The notes under the pieces were generated by a model that searched no databases, was not told where the DNA came from, and saw only the letters and a list, made by a program, of their open reading frames with translations. Made by a program: the position numbers and the translations under genes. Of a stretch of DNA of 64,000 nt, positions 35,119 to 43,116 are shown one piece after another. The number at the start of each line of letters is the position of its first letter. Positions within the stretch are counted from its first letter, which is position 1. Source of the DNA: Sphingomonas sp. (GTDB taxonomy: Bacteria > Pseudomonadota > Alphaproteobacteria > Sphingomonadales > Sphingomonadaceae). Location of the stretch: positions 1 through 64,000 of the forward strand of contig NZ_JAFKMA010000004.1 of assembly GCF_017304635.1 (NCBI RefSeq). Reading direction: 5' to 3'.

Positions 35119-36018
35119 ATGTCTGGCGCGTCCGTCTTCATCATCTTCTTGGCAGTGCTCTTGATTGCAGCACGCCTGTTGCTTCGCCCGGAGCGCCGAC
35201 CGCCGGTCCCCGCGAGCCAAAAAGCCGAAGGCATTCCACGTATGGATAGACCAGTTGGAACACGCCCTACAACGTTTGAGCCAAGCAACAATCGCCGCTT
35301 TCTCAAGTTGTCCGCCCCTTCCGGTGGGCCTCAAAAGAGGCTCTCACATAGCCTGCGCGACGCTTGCAGTCATTTCACCGGCGGCAGCACATCGGCATCG
35401 CTTCGGATCGGACTGGACGCCTCCCTGAGCTATGGCCCGCTTCGAAACGTGCTCGCTCGGCTCCAAAAAACAGAACCAGCGATAGATGTACGTTTTGTCG
35501 AGGGTGACGACGACGATATCGTCGATCAAGTTGCGCGCGGAACAATTGACGTCGCTTTCATACAAGAGCGGGTGGATAACGCTTCCATCGTGTCCGAGCA
35601 CTGCTGGAACGAGACGATAGTAGTGGCCTTGCCGGAGGGTCATCGGCTCGCCGGTCACCACGCCCTTCATCGCGAAGCACTCAGATGCGAAACGTTTCTG
35701 ATGGCGATCGATGAAACACGCGTCATCCGCACGGCGAACGAAATAGCGACAATACTCGAAGGCCGGCCACGGTTGATCATTCCAACCCAGGTCCATCGCG
35801 ACACTCTCATGCATCTCGTAGGATTGGGGTTCGGGATCGCGCTGACACGCTCTTGCGCACTAGGCGTTTATTATCCCGGCGTCATCTACCGACCGATCAG
35901 CGCCCCGGAGCCTCACGCTGCGGTCTACGCAATTTGGCGGCCGGAGACCCTCTCGCCAGAGGCCTCAGTTCTGCTCGCCTATGCCCAGGCCGAAGGCCGT
36001 CAGGGAGCGGTGGAGTGA
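35119..36018 (+). CDS. LysR-type ligand-binding domain with a membrane segment in place of the HTH
   Basis: The 299-residue frame starts with a membrane helix ('ASVFIIFLAVLLIAARLLL', residues 4-22). From residue ~95 it is a clear LysR substrate-binding domain ('ASLRIGLDASLSYGPLRNVLARLQKTEPAIDVRFVEGDDDDIVDQVARGTIDVAF', later 'LVGLGFGIALTRSCALGVYYPGVIYRPI'). No HTH is present in frame. The DNA of 35239-35400 read in the other two frames gives HTH-like scraps (for instance 'KQQSPLSQVVR'), so a LysR gene may have decayed by small indels and fused to an upstream membrane-protein start. Whether the product is made is unknown. Confidence 0.6.
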   Translation: MSGASVFIIFLAVLLIAARLLLRPERRPPVPASQKAEGIPRMDRPVGTRPTTFEPSNNRRFLKLSAPSGGPQKRLSHSLRDACSHFTGGSTSASLRIGLDASLSYGPLRNVLARLQKTEPAIDVRFVEGDDDDIVDQVARGTIDVAFIQERVDNASIVSEHCWNETIVVALPEGHRLAGHHALHREALRCETFLMAIDETRVIRTANEIATILEGRPRLIIPTQVHRDTLMHLVGLGFGIALTRSCALGVYYPGVIYRPISAPEPHAAVYAIWRPETLSPEASVLLAYAQAEGRQGAVE

Positions 36019-36123
36019 TCGCCCCGTCAATCCATGCTGCGCGCTGCCGCCTGAGCTTCCTTCGGCTCATAAGGGCCTTTGCACCGACCCCGCCCAGGGT
36101 GCTCTAGGGTCAGGACTCGTTGA

Positions 36124-36513
36124 TCACAGCCAGAAGATGACGGTGGCAGCGAGGGCGATTGCGGAGAAGAAGGCGGTGGGGCAGCGGTCGTAGCGGGTAG
36201 CGACCCGGCGCCAGTCCTTGAGGCGGCCGAACATGATCTCGATGCGGCTGCGACGCCGATAGCGGCGCTTGTCGTACCGGATCGGTTCGTTGCGCGACCT
36301 GCGCCCTGGGATGCAGGGTTGGATGCCTTTGGCCTGGAGGGCGTCCCTGAACCAGTCGGCGTCGTAGCCGCGATCACCAAGCAGCCACTGCGCCTTCGGC
36401 ATGTCATCGAGTAGCGCTGCCGCGCCGGTGTAGTCGCTGACCTGGCCCGCGGTCATGAAGAAGCTCAAGGGGCGCCCGTTCGCATCGGCGATGGCGTGAA
36501 GCTTGGTGTTCAT
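36124..36513 (-). CDS. IS427-like transposase, C-terminal frame (OrfB)
   Basis: This 129-residue frame holds the second half of a DDE transposase: 'WLLGDRGYDADWFRDAL' with the second Asp, and 'YRRRSRIEIMFGRLKDWRRVATRYDR' with the catalytic Glu. It is in the -1 frame relative to OrfA and is probably expressed as an OrfAB fusion by ribosomal slippage. The region upstream of its first ATG stays open ('GRLIGRTKGG'), in keeping with that. Confidence 0.88.
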   Translation of the reverse strand: MNTKLHAIADANGRPLSFFMTAGQVSDYTGAAALLDDMPKAQWLLGDRGYDADWFRDALQAKGIQPCIPGRRSRNEPIRYDKRRYRRRSRIEIMFGRLKDWRRVATRYDRCPTAFFSAIALAATVIFWL

Positions 36514-36533
36514 GCCGCCTTTGGTGCGGCCGA

Positions 36534-36881
36534 TCAGGCGGCCAAGATCCCCTTTTTAACCCGCAGGCTCGATGCCGTGCGGTGCGCCTTCAGGTAGGTT
36601 GCGTCGATCATGACCGTCTGCGGCTCGGCGCCAGCTGCAGCCAGACCTTCCATCATTCGCGTGAACACACCGGCCTCCCCCCAACGCTTCCACCGATTGT
36701 ACAGCGTCTTGTGCGGGCCGTACGCGCCAGGAGCATCGCGCCAGCGCAGCCCGTTGCGGTTGACGAACACGATGCCGCTCAGCACCCGCCGGTCATCCAC
36801 TCGAGGCTCGCCGTGGCTCTTGGGAAAGAACGGCCGCAGCCGCTCGATCTGCTCGTCCGTCAGCCAAAACAGGTCGCTCAT
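36534..36881 (-). CDS. IS427-like transposase, N-terminal frame (OrfA)
   Basis: The 115-residue frame begins 'MSDLFWLTDEQIERLRPFFPKSHGEPRVDDRRVLSGI'. It contains 'WRDAPGAYGPHKTLYNRWKRWGEAGVF' and the first catalytic Asp in 'TVMIDATYLKAHRTASSLR', then ends shortly after the AAAAAGGGG slippery site. It is the N-terminal part of the IS5-type DDE transposase; a -1 shift continues it into the frame at 36124-36513. Confidence 0.88.
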   Translation of the reverse strand: MSDLFWLTDEQIERLRPFFPKSHGEPRVDDRRVLSGIVFVNRNGLRWRDAPGAYGPHKTLYNRWKRWGEAGVFTRMMEGLAAAGAEPQTVMIDATYLKAHRTASSLRVKKGILAA

Positions 36882-36945
36882 CCCGGTCTCCTTGCGGAGC
36901 CTGAATCAGATCGCGACGCTCACATCAATGGGTCCTGACCCTAGA

Positions 36946-37158
36946 ATGTCGCCCCTCAGCATTCTTTCCGCGGCCGTTAAGATCATCGGCGTCTCAGGCC
37001 TGATCGGCCTGCTCGTGGCGGCTCATCATATACCAGCGGCCGCGCCGCCGTTGCGCGCGGTCGCCTTGCTTTGGTTTCTTGCGCTCGGGATCATCTACGT
37101 TCTGATCCCGGGGAAACGAAGCGGGCGCTCCTTCCTTGGTCGCCGTCCATGGCGTTGA
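36946..37158 (+). CDS. Small two-span membrane protein, 5' region cut by the IS
   Basis: The 70-residue product ('MSPLSILSAAVKIIGVSGLIGLLVAAHHI...LLWFLALGIIYVLIPGKR') has two membrane helices. Its ATG is only five bases beyond the end of the insertion sequence. A Shine-Dalgarno-like AGGGTG now lies on the other side of the IS, so native expression has probably been lost or replaced by transcription from the IS. No family assignment. Confidence 0.55.
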   Translation: MSPLSILSAAVKIIGVSGLIGLLVAAHHIPAAAPPLRAVALLWFLALGIIYVLIPGKRSGRSFLGRRPWR

Positions 37159-37403
37159 ACAGCTTTCACGCTGATATCGGCGACTGGATCCTCATGCTCG
37201 CGCGCTTCGCTTTACTCGTGTCGCTAATGGCGTTGTTCGTACGGCGGCGCCAAGTCACCCGAGGCATAATGGCGAAGCTCGACACGCTCGCGAAGTCTCG
37301 GCTCATCAACAAAGCCAAAGACCGGTCGGTAACCGAGGCTCCAAAAGAACCTCTAGCTGGAGATCGAGGTCGACTTAAAGGATATCAGGACGAGAAAGAC
37401 TGA
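37149..37403 (+). CDS. Small single-span membrane protein, unknown
   Basis: The 84-residue product overlaps the preceding gene by ten bases. It has one membrane helix ('WILMLARFALLVSLMALFV', residues ~13-31) and a basic cytoplasmic tail. The overlap suggests the two are co-expressed. I do not recognise it. Confidence 0.5.
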   Translation: MALNSFHADIGDWILMLARFALLVSLMALFVRRRQVTRGIMAKLDTLAKSRLINKAKDRSVTEAPKEPLAGDRGRLKGYQDEKD

Positions 37404-37544
37404 AAGCGAAGGTCTTAGACGAAGCTAATCTGCCCTAACGCAATATTTGCGCGGTTTGGCCCGATCATACGCCATCCTGATGTCGGTCGAGCTACCGTTC
37501 GTTGCATTGGCCTCGCGCGGCCGTGACCGGCGAGCCTTGGAGCA

Positions 37545-37895
37545 ATGATAGGGCACTCGCCGACCATGTGGGAAGCGGTCACGCGATTCCGGTGGATGAG
37601 GTTGTTGCGTGAGCAGGACAGCCGCTCGCGGATACATCTCCGCGCGTTTTGCGGGCAAGTCGGATTGATCCTCCTACTCTGCGCACCTACCTTTGCGCTC
37701 GATCATCGGCCGCCCTTTCTTTTCCTGTTCTTCGTGCATTTATTGTTTGCTGCATCCGCACTTGTTCTCGTTGGTGTCGCGCTGGTCACGCGACAGCCAG
37801 TTTCGCGTACAAGCCTCTGCATGTGGGATCACGTCTTCGCCATGCTGCTCCTGATGCTGATCAGTTCCGCGGCACTCAGAATGCTTGTCAGCTAA
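37545..37895 (+). CDS. Small membrane protein, unknown
   Basis: The 116-residue frame encodes a basic N-terminus and three hydrophobic stretches ('VGLILLLCAPTFAL', 'FLFLFFVHLLFAASALVLVGVALV' and 'VFAMLLLMLISSAALRML'). It looks like a genuine small polytopic protein but has no recognisable family. The following 279 bases (37896-38174) contain no gene that I can support. Confidence 0.5.
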   Translation: MIGHSPTMWEAVTRFRWMRLLREQDSRSRIHLRAFCGQVGLILLLCAPTFALDHRPPFLFLFFVHLLFAASALVLVGVALVTRQPVSRTSLCMWDHVFAMLLLMLISSAALRMLVS

Positions 37896-38174
37896 GGCTG
37901 TGCGCTCGCCGTTCTCAGCCAAGCCGGGTTCACCGGGTTACGTAACACATCGCTCTGCGCCTCGCGGGGCGATTGACGGGGCTTTGGCCGCAGCCCATGG
38001 TCGCTTGGTTATGCAAGCGCCGAAGGCTCACGTCCGATTCTGCAATCGCGGGTGCCAGCTCATGTCGGGCTGTTAGCCCCGGGTCCGGACGTTCGCGTGC
38101 TGGGTTCGGGGTAAGGGCATAGCCCGATCCGCCACGCCTCGCCAGCGTTCGCAACCCTCACACTACGAGCCTTC

Positions 38175-38606
38175 GTGATGACCATCGTTAAAGCTGCCGC
38201 GCGCCCTCCCATTCATATGATCGACACCGAAGCCGATGCCCTGGCCGATCTCGGAATGCGTGCCCACGCCCGCCAGTCAGATGTTAGCCGCCTGTTGATG
38301 GCCGAGATCGAACGCGCCAGGATTCACACCGCCGAGGACATTCCTCCGGATGTCGTGACCATGCATTCGACGGTCGAGTTTGTCGATCAGGCAACCGGCA
38401 CCCGTCGCACCGTCGAACTCGTCTACCCTGCCGAGGCCGATATTGCTGCGAACCGGATCTCCGTAATCACTCCTGTCGGCGCCGGGCTCATCGGCTTGCG
38501 CGAAGGTGACTCAATACTCTGGCCAGATCGCGATGGACACGAACGCACGCTGAGCGTCGTAAAGGTGATCCAACCGGCACGAGACACGACAGCAAAAAGT
38601 CGCTGA
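38175..38606 (+). CDS. rnk: Rnk-like nucleoside diphosphate kinase regulator
   Basis: The 143-residue protein has a short N-terminal helical region ('DTEADALADLGMRAHARQSDVSRLLMAEIERA') and a GreA/GreB C-terminal-type domain: 'VTMHSTVEFVDQATGTRRTVELVYPAEADIAANRISVITPVGAGLIGLREGDSI'. This is the Rnk layout. Rnk binds RNA polymerase in the secondary channel like Gre factors but without the cleavage-promoting coiled coil. It stands alone; the next 253 bases are empty, and the defence operon converges from the right. Confidence 0.85.
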   Translation: MMTIVKAAARPPIHMIDTEADALADLGMRAHARQSDVSRLLMAEIERARIHTAEDIPPDVVTMHSTVEFVDQATGTRRTVELVYPAEADIAANRISVITPVGAGLIGLREGDSILWPDRDGHERTLSVVKVIQPARDTTAKSR

Positions 38607-38859
38607 TCGCGAACTTACGAACCTGCCTGAAATCTCTCCGTCTTAGCCGACACTGGGGAGCTTCGCTCTAACCCATTGCGCCAGCCCTGAGGGGCGTGGC
38701 GCCCCACCCTGGATAAAGATAACGAATACGAATCGCCGTTTGCACTACCTTAGAGCCGTCTCGGACCGACAAGCCGCGCATAACGCCGCCGTCACCGCCT
38801 TTGACCACTACTGCAGGGGTGCAAGCGGGCTCCGTCAAGGGGGCGGCCATATTGATCTA

Positions 38860-39891
38860 TTAAGCAGCGATTTGTCCGTACCGTCTCCCGCTTCCCATGG
38901 CCTTGACGTCATATAGTCTGCTACCGAAGGCCGTGACGAAATCGTCAGCTTCCAGCGCCCACATTTTAAAGCGATTTGCCGAGCGCTGGAAAACCAGAAC
39001 CTTGCCGTCATAGAGATCGAGACCGTGGGTTTCGGGGATCGGTAGAGTGATCTTCTCCATCAGATTGTTGCCGAGTCTGAGGTCTCGCGAAACAAGACCG
39101 CCACTCGGCGGGTCAAAGGTGATGGTTCCAATCACTGAGTTTTTGGCCAGATCGTCAGGTGGATTGAAGCCGAAATACCGGCTCATGCCTCTCGGGAAAT
39201 CAATCTGATTGCCAGGATGATCCGGCCCGCGATTTTGCGTGACGTAACCAGCCTCAATCCAGAAAATATCGGAAGCTGGCTGGTCGGCTTGCGCTTCTTC
39301 CTCCGCCGTTACTGCCGCAAAGTCTGCCTTCCAGCGTTCCTCGTAAACATCAAGAATATCGGCCAAAGGCGTCGCTTGCGCCCAAAGGTCAGTTGCCATC
39401 GTCTCGATGTTGCGGATTTTGCTTTCGTATTCAGCCTGAACGTCGGTGCGAAGAGTGGCACCCGCCTCGATGCTCTTACGCAGGCCATTCGAGGAAAAGT
39501 TTCCGGAACCGACGATCATGCCAAACCGCCCGTTGGTCCGGTTCGCTAATATCGATGATTTCGCGTGAAAATCCCGGCGCGGTAGAAATCCGTTCTGCTC
39601 GACGATCCAGGCACCATCATAAACGCGAACCTCGGCATTCGGTTTTCCGCTAATGATCCTGAGAGCTTGAGGCTGGGTCCGTCCGTAATCTAGTCCGAAC
39701 AGCCAGCGCGATTGCGTTCCGACCCAAAAGGCAGGCGCCATGGCGATGCTGAATGAGGAAGCTCCGGATTGGGTGGCGTACGCGAATATCCCGAAAAATT
39801 CCTCAGAGGCGATCCAATCGTGCGCTCTTTGTATCTCCGACAAGGTCGTCGGCGAATTCTGATCGCTATGAAGGAAAGTGCGTAGCTTCAT
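38860..39891 (-). CDS. PLD-type nuclease of the restriction-like operon
   Basis: The 343-residue protein has one phospholipase-D-type HxK motif, 'RRDFHAKSSILANRTN' (H109/K111), followed by 'MIVGSGNFSSNGLRKS' (residues 126-141), as in NgoFVII/BfiI-like nucleases. A dimer would form the active site. The ATG at 39891 overlaps the stop of the GIY-YIG gene (ATGA); a longer frame upstream is overlap artefact. It is the last gene of the operon and is a likely DNA-cleaving subunit. Confidence 0.75.
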   Translation of the reverse strand: MKLRTFLHSDQNSPTTLSEIQRAHDWIASEEFFGIFAYATQSGASSFSIAMAPAFWVGTQSRWLFGLDYGRTQPQALRIISGKPNAEVRVYDGAWIVEQNGFLPRRDFHAKSSILANRTNGRFGMIVGSGNFSSNGLRKSIEAGATLRTDVQAEYESKIRNIETMATDLWAQATPLADILDVYEERWKADFAAVTAEEEAQADQPASDIFWIEAGYVTQNRGPDHPGNQIDFPRGMSRYFGFNPPDDLAKNSVIGTITFDPPSGGLVSRDLRLGNNLMEKITLPIPETHGLDLYDGKVLVFQRSANRFKMWALEADDFVTAFGSRLYDVKAMGSGRRYGQIAA

Positions 39892-41078
39892 GCCCCGTCC
39901 CCCGATGGAACGAGCGCGGCTTTGCTCGGGTCGTAAACGAACCCCGTGATCGAGCCGTCTTTGATGCGCTCGACCGCTTCGTCGATTACGAACAGCGGCA
40001 CGAGGAACCATTCTTGCGGCACGACAGGATTTCCAAAGCGATCGGTGATGGTGATGTCCAGCCGCGCGGGATTGAAAACGCGGTGGATGAGACGCTCCAG
40101 CTTCGCACGGTTGATGTTGAAGAGGTCGTAGGTGGCGACGATCTTCACGTCGGCCATGATGAATGTGGGTTGCAAACGCGCGCCCGCGATGCGCTGTTCG
40201 ACGCTCATATTCGTCACGCCGATCTTGTGAACCAGATCGCGATTGGCGGCGACGGTGGGATGATCGGACTTGCTCCGGAGAACGTAGATGGTGCCGGAAG
40301 CCAGATCATCGCCGGCGTGCTCACCGGAAAACAGCGGCCCTGCAACAGGGTCGGTAATGCGCCTTCCGGCCTCGTCCTTATGGAGCGCCCGCTGGAGCGA
40401 GCGCATGAGCATGTTGCTCTCGGTGCCGTTGTCGAAAATTACACGGAGCCGCGCATCGGTCTTGCCCTGCGCGTTGATGAAGACCTCCTCCATATCGGCG
40501 ACATAGGCCTTTTGCCCGCTGACGATGAACCATGCGCCAGAGCCGATCTCCGCTTTCATTTCGAACGGACGCGTTTCGCGCAGGCCGGAATCGATCTCGG
40601 CCTGAATGGCTTCGAATAACGGTCTGAACCGATCAAAATCGTCACACCGCTCGCGGTGAGCAATTTCCTCTGCTGCACGCTTTTCGGCGGTCGTTCGCAC
40701 ATGACGAAGCTCGGTGATGTCCGCCGATCCTGCCGCGCCTTTCAGCTCGGCGAACAGCTCGTCCTCGTCCATTTCCTCGACGGGCGAAGCGGAAGTGTTC
40801 TCCCCGCCAGACAGCAATCCTTGATGGTCGAGCGGCGCTAGAAGGGAGCGGCACTCTTCCAGACCGCGAAGGCGATCGAGCCGGACGGCATAGAGCCGCT
40901 CAAAGACATCCCCGTCTTCGCCGTGTTTCGGAGCGCGGCCATGCTCCTCAGTGAATCGCTGGATTTCCTCGAAACCCGCAATGATGCGCTCCTCGCGCGG
41001 GGTGCGCCCGCCCTTCTTTTCCGGCTGGGCAAACTCCGCCAGTTCTTCGCGCAGCTCATCAAGGTCGAGATCACTCAT
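39888..41078 (-). CDS. GIY-YIG-like (T5orf172 type) nuclease-family protein
   Basis: The 396-residue protein has a helical, charged N-terminal half (residues ~1-170). Its C-terminal GIY-YIG-like module reads 'SGTIYVLRSKSDHP' (residues 261-274), 'HKIGVTNMSVEQRIAGARLQPT' (284-305) and a candidate catalytic Glu in 'RAKLERLIHRVFNPARLDI' (E328). It overlaps both neighbours in the operon. It may supply a second nuclease or a DNA-recognition function. The R/E/N set is only partly recognisable, so activity is uncertain. Confidence 0.7.
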   Translation of the reverse strand: MSDLDLDELREELAEFAQPEKKGGRTPREERIIAGFEEIQRFTEEHGRAPKHGEDGDVFERLYAVRLDRLRGLEECRSLLAPLDHQGLLSGGENTSASPVEEMDEDELFAELKGAAGSADITELRHVRTTAEKRAAEEIAHRERCDDFDRFRPLFEAIQAEIDSGLRETRPFEMKAEIGSGAWFIVSGQKAYVADMEEVFINAQGKTDARLRVIFDNGTESNMLMRSLQRALHKDEAGRRITDPVAGPLFSGEHAGDDLASGTIYVLRSKSDHPTVAANRDLVHKIGVTNMSVEQRIAGARLQPTFIMADVKIVATYDLFNINRAKLERLIHRVFNPARLDITITDRFGNPVVPQEWFLVPLFVIDEAVERIKDGSITGFVYDPSKAALVPSGDGA

Positions 41079-43116
41079 AGCGTCCCTCATCCTTGAAGCG
41101 GACAAAGGCGGCCGCGCCCTCGGCCATGCGCTTTTCCCACGCATCGGTCGAACTGATAGAGGGAAGCCGTCCGCGCTCATTCTTGAACTTCACGGCGCGC
41201 ACGGCCAGTTCCTTGGCCTCTTCGGGCGTGAGGGTCGTGCGTTTGGCGGCGATGGCGGCGGCGACCTGCTTGAGGCTTTCCTCGCTCATCGTTTTGGCAA
41301 GGATGGCGTAGGCCTCGCCGAACGGGTTGATCCGGTCGATAAGATCGATGTCGAGTTCTGTGACACTGAGCGCGAACTTACGCACGCCGTCGATCAGGGC
41401 GGTGTTGGCGCTCGGCTCGCCATCGGTTTGCTTCTTCGCTTGCTGCGTCAGGGTAAGCGCGGCGATGGCGTGCTGGCGCACGGCCTCCTGGTCCTCGTCG
41501 CTCAGCTCGGGATACCTATCCTTTATGATCTTGCCGAGACGCACCTGCGTAAGTTCCTCGGGCACAAGCTCCTCGTCGAACAGGCCTCTCTCGATCGCGG
41601 TCTTGTCCTGCACGAAGGCCGCGATCACCTCGTTGAGGTCTTCCTGACATATGCGCGCGGCTTCGTTGGATTTGGGCTCGGCAAGCCCGTTGATCTCAAT
41701 CTGGAAGTGGCCGGTCTGCTCGTTGAAGCCGACATTGCACTTCGCGGGATCGTACCCGCCTTCGCCATAGTCGAAGCCAGGCGTAGGGCCGCTTGCCGGA
41801 TTCTTCGGCTTGAACTCGAAGCGCGGCGCAAGCACCTGTTCCATGAGAAGGCTGGCGGCGATGGCCTTGAGCGTGTCGTTGACCGCTTCGGTAACAGCCG
41901 CCTCCGAAGCGTCGGGTTCCGCGATCAGATTGGTAAAGCGCGCGCGGGTCTTATTCGGCGCGTCTCTCGTCGCACGACCGATGATCTGGACAATCTCGGT
42001 AAGGCTGGAGCGGTATCCGACTGTCAGCGCATGCTCGCACCAAATCCAGTCGAAGCCTTCCTTCGCCATCCCGAGCGCGATGATGATGTCCACGAAATCG
42101 CGGTTGTTCTTCTGCGCGGGATCCTTGAGCGCCAGCGACACGCGATCCCGCTTGGCCGGATCGTCATCGACGAGATCGGCAATGCGCAGGATGCGCCCCT
42201 CGGGCGTTTTGACGAGCTGGAAACCTGTGAGCGGATCGGCTCCCTGCCATTCGCCCAACTCGCCGATGATGTGTTCCACCTCCTTGATCTTATCCTTCGT
42301 ACTCTCACGCGAATTGACGTTCGGAATGTGGATGATGGTCTTCTCAGCAGGGTCGAGGACGCCGAGAATGTCGTCGGCATACGAGCCGGAGTAGAAGAAG
42401 TATCCGATGTCGAGCTGCTTGAGATACTCGTAGCCGTTGAGCTGCTCGTAATAGGTATAGGTGACGCTTTCGAATTTGGTCTCGTCGTGGGGGGCGAGAA
42501 CAGCTTCGGCATCTCCGCGAAAATATGAGCCCGTCATGGCGACGATATGCACGCGGTCACGGGCCATGAACTGACCAAGGTGTTGACCGAGTTTGTTGTC
42601 GGGATTGGCGGACACGTGGTGGAACTCGTCCACTGCGATCAGCCGGTCGTCGAATTTCTCGACGCCGTACTCGTCCACAGCGAAGCGGAACGTGGCGTGG
42701 GTACAAACCAGCACCTTGTCGTCGCTTTCGAGGAAGGCGGCGACGGATTTGACCTTCCCGCCGTTGTCCCCGCCTGGCGCGTTGCAGAGGTTCCACCTCG
42801 GCTCGACGTGCCAGTCGGCCTCGAAGCCGTATCTGGTGAGGGGCTCGTCGTTGAAGCTTGAGCCGATCGATTTTTCCGGCACGACGATGATGGCTTGCCT
42901 CACGTCCTGATGCGCCAGCTTGTCGAGCGCGATGAACATGAGCGCGCGGCTTTTTCCCGATGCGGGCGGCGATTTGATAAGAAGGTATTGCTCGCCGCGC
43001 TTTTCGTAGGCGCGCTCCTGCATGGGCCGCATGCCGAGTGCATTGGCTTTTGTCGAAGCACCGTTGCGGGCATAGGAAACCGAAACGGAGGGTACGGATT
43101 TCTTCTCGTCGGTCAT
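41071..43116 (-). CDS. SF2 DEAD/DEAH-type helicase of the restriction-like operon
   Basis: The 681-residue protein has Walker A 'SPPASGKSRALM' (residues 49-60), motif II 'AVDEFHHV' (DEFH, 163-166), motif III-like 'MTGSYF' and motif VI 'QIIGRATRDAPNKTRA'. This is the pattern of translocases related to type I/III restriction subunits. It overlaps the methyltransferase stop (43113-43116) and the GIY-YIG start. It probably moves along DNA to trigger cleavage by the associated nucleases. Confidence 0.88.
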   Translation of the reverse strand: MTDEKKSVPSVSVSYARNGASTKANALGMRPMQERAYEKRGEQYLLIKSPPASGKSRALMFIALDKLAHQDVRQAIIVVPEKSIGSSFNDEPLTRYGFEADWHVEPRWNLCNAPGGDNGGKVKSVAAFLESDDKVLVCTHATFRFAVDEYGVEKFDDRLIAVDEFHHVSANPDNKLGQHLGQFMARDRVHIVAMTGSYFRGDAEAVLAPHDETKFESVTYTYYEQLNGYEYLKQLDIGYFFYSGSYADDILGVLDPAEKTIIHIPNVNSRESTKDKIKEVEHIIGELGEWQGADPLTGFQLVKTPEGRILRIADLVDDDPAKRDRVSLALKDPAQKNNRDFVDIIIALGMAKEGFDWIWCEHALTVGYRSSLTEIVQIIGRATRDAPNKTRARFTNLIAEPDASEAAVTEAVNDTLKAIAASLLMEQVLAPRFEFKPKNPASGPTPGFDYGEGGYDPAKCNVGFNEQTGHFQIEINGLAEPKSNEAARICQEDLNEVIAAFVQDKTAIERGLFDEELVPEELTQVRLGKIIKDRYPELSDEDQEAVRQHAIAALTLTQQAKKQTDGEPSANTALIDGVRKFALSVTELDIDLIDRINPFGEAYAILAKTMSEESLKQVAAAIAAKRTTLTPEEAKELAVRAVKFKNERGRLPSISSTDAWEKRMAEGAAAFVRFKDEGRYE

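Larger units (their letters stand above)
36107..36941 (-). mobile_element. IS5-family (IS427-like) insertion sequence
   Basis: The 835-bp element is bounded by near-perfect inverted repeats (GGGTCAGGACTCGTTGAT from 36107; the other end reads GGGTCAGGACCCATTGAT from 36941, two mismatches). It is flanked by a TA duplication (36105-36106 and 36942-36943). It contains two transposase frames joined by a likely -1 frameshift at an A-rich slippery site (AAAAAGGGG near 36555). Length, frameshift and TA target fit the IS427 group. It inserted five bases before the start of the gene at 36946. Confidence 0.9.

Noticed and set aside
40951-42528. A 525-codon open frame on the plus strand
   Set aside because: It lies antisense to the helicase gene, whose motifs are clear, and its product has no recognisable domain. 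Long antisense frames are common in GC-rich DNA.
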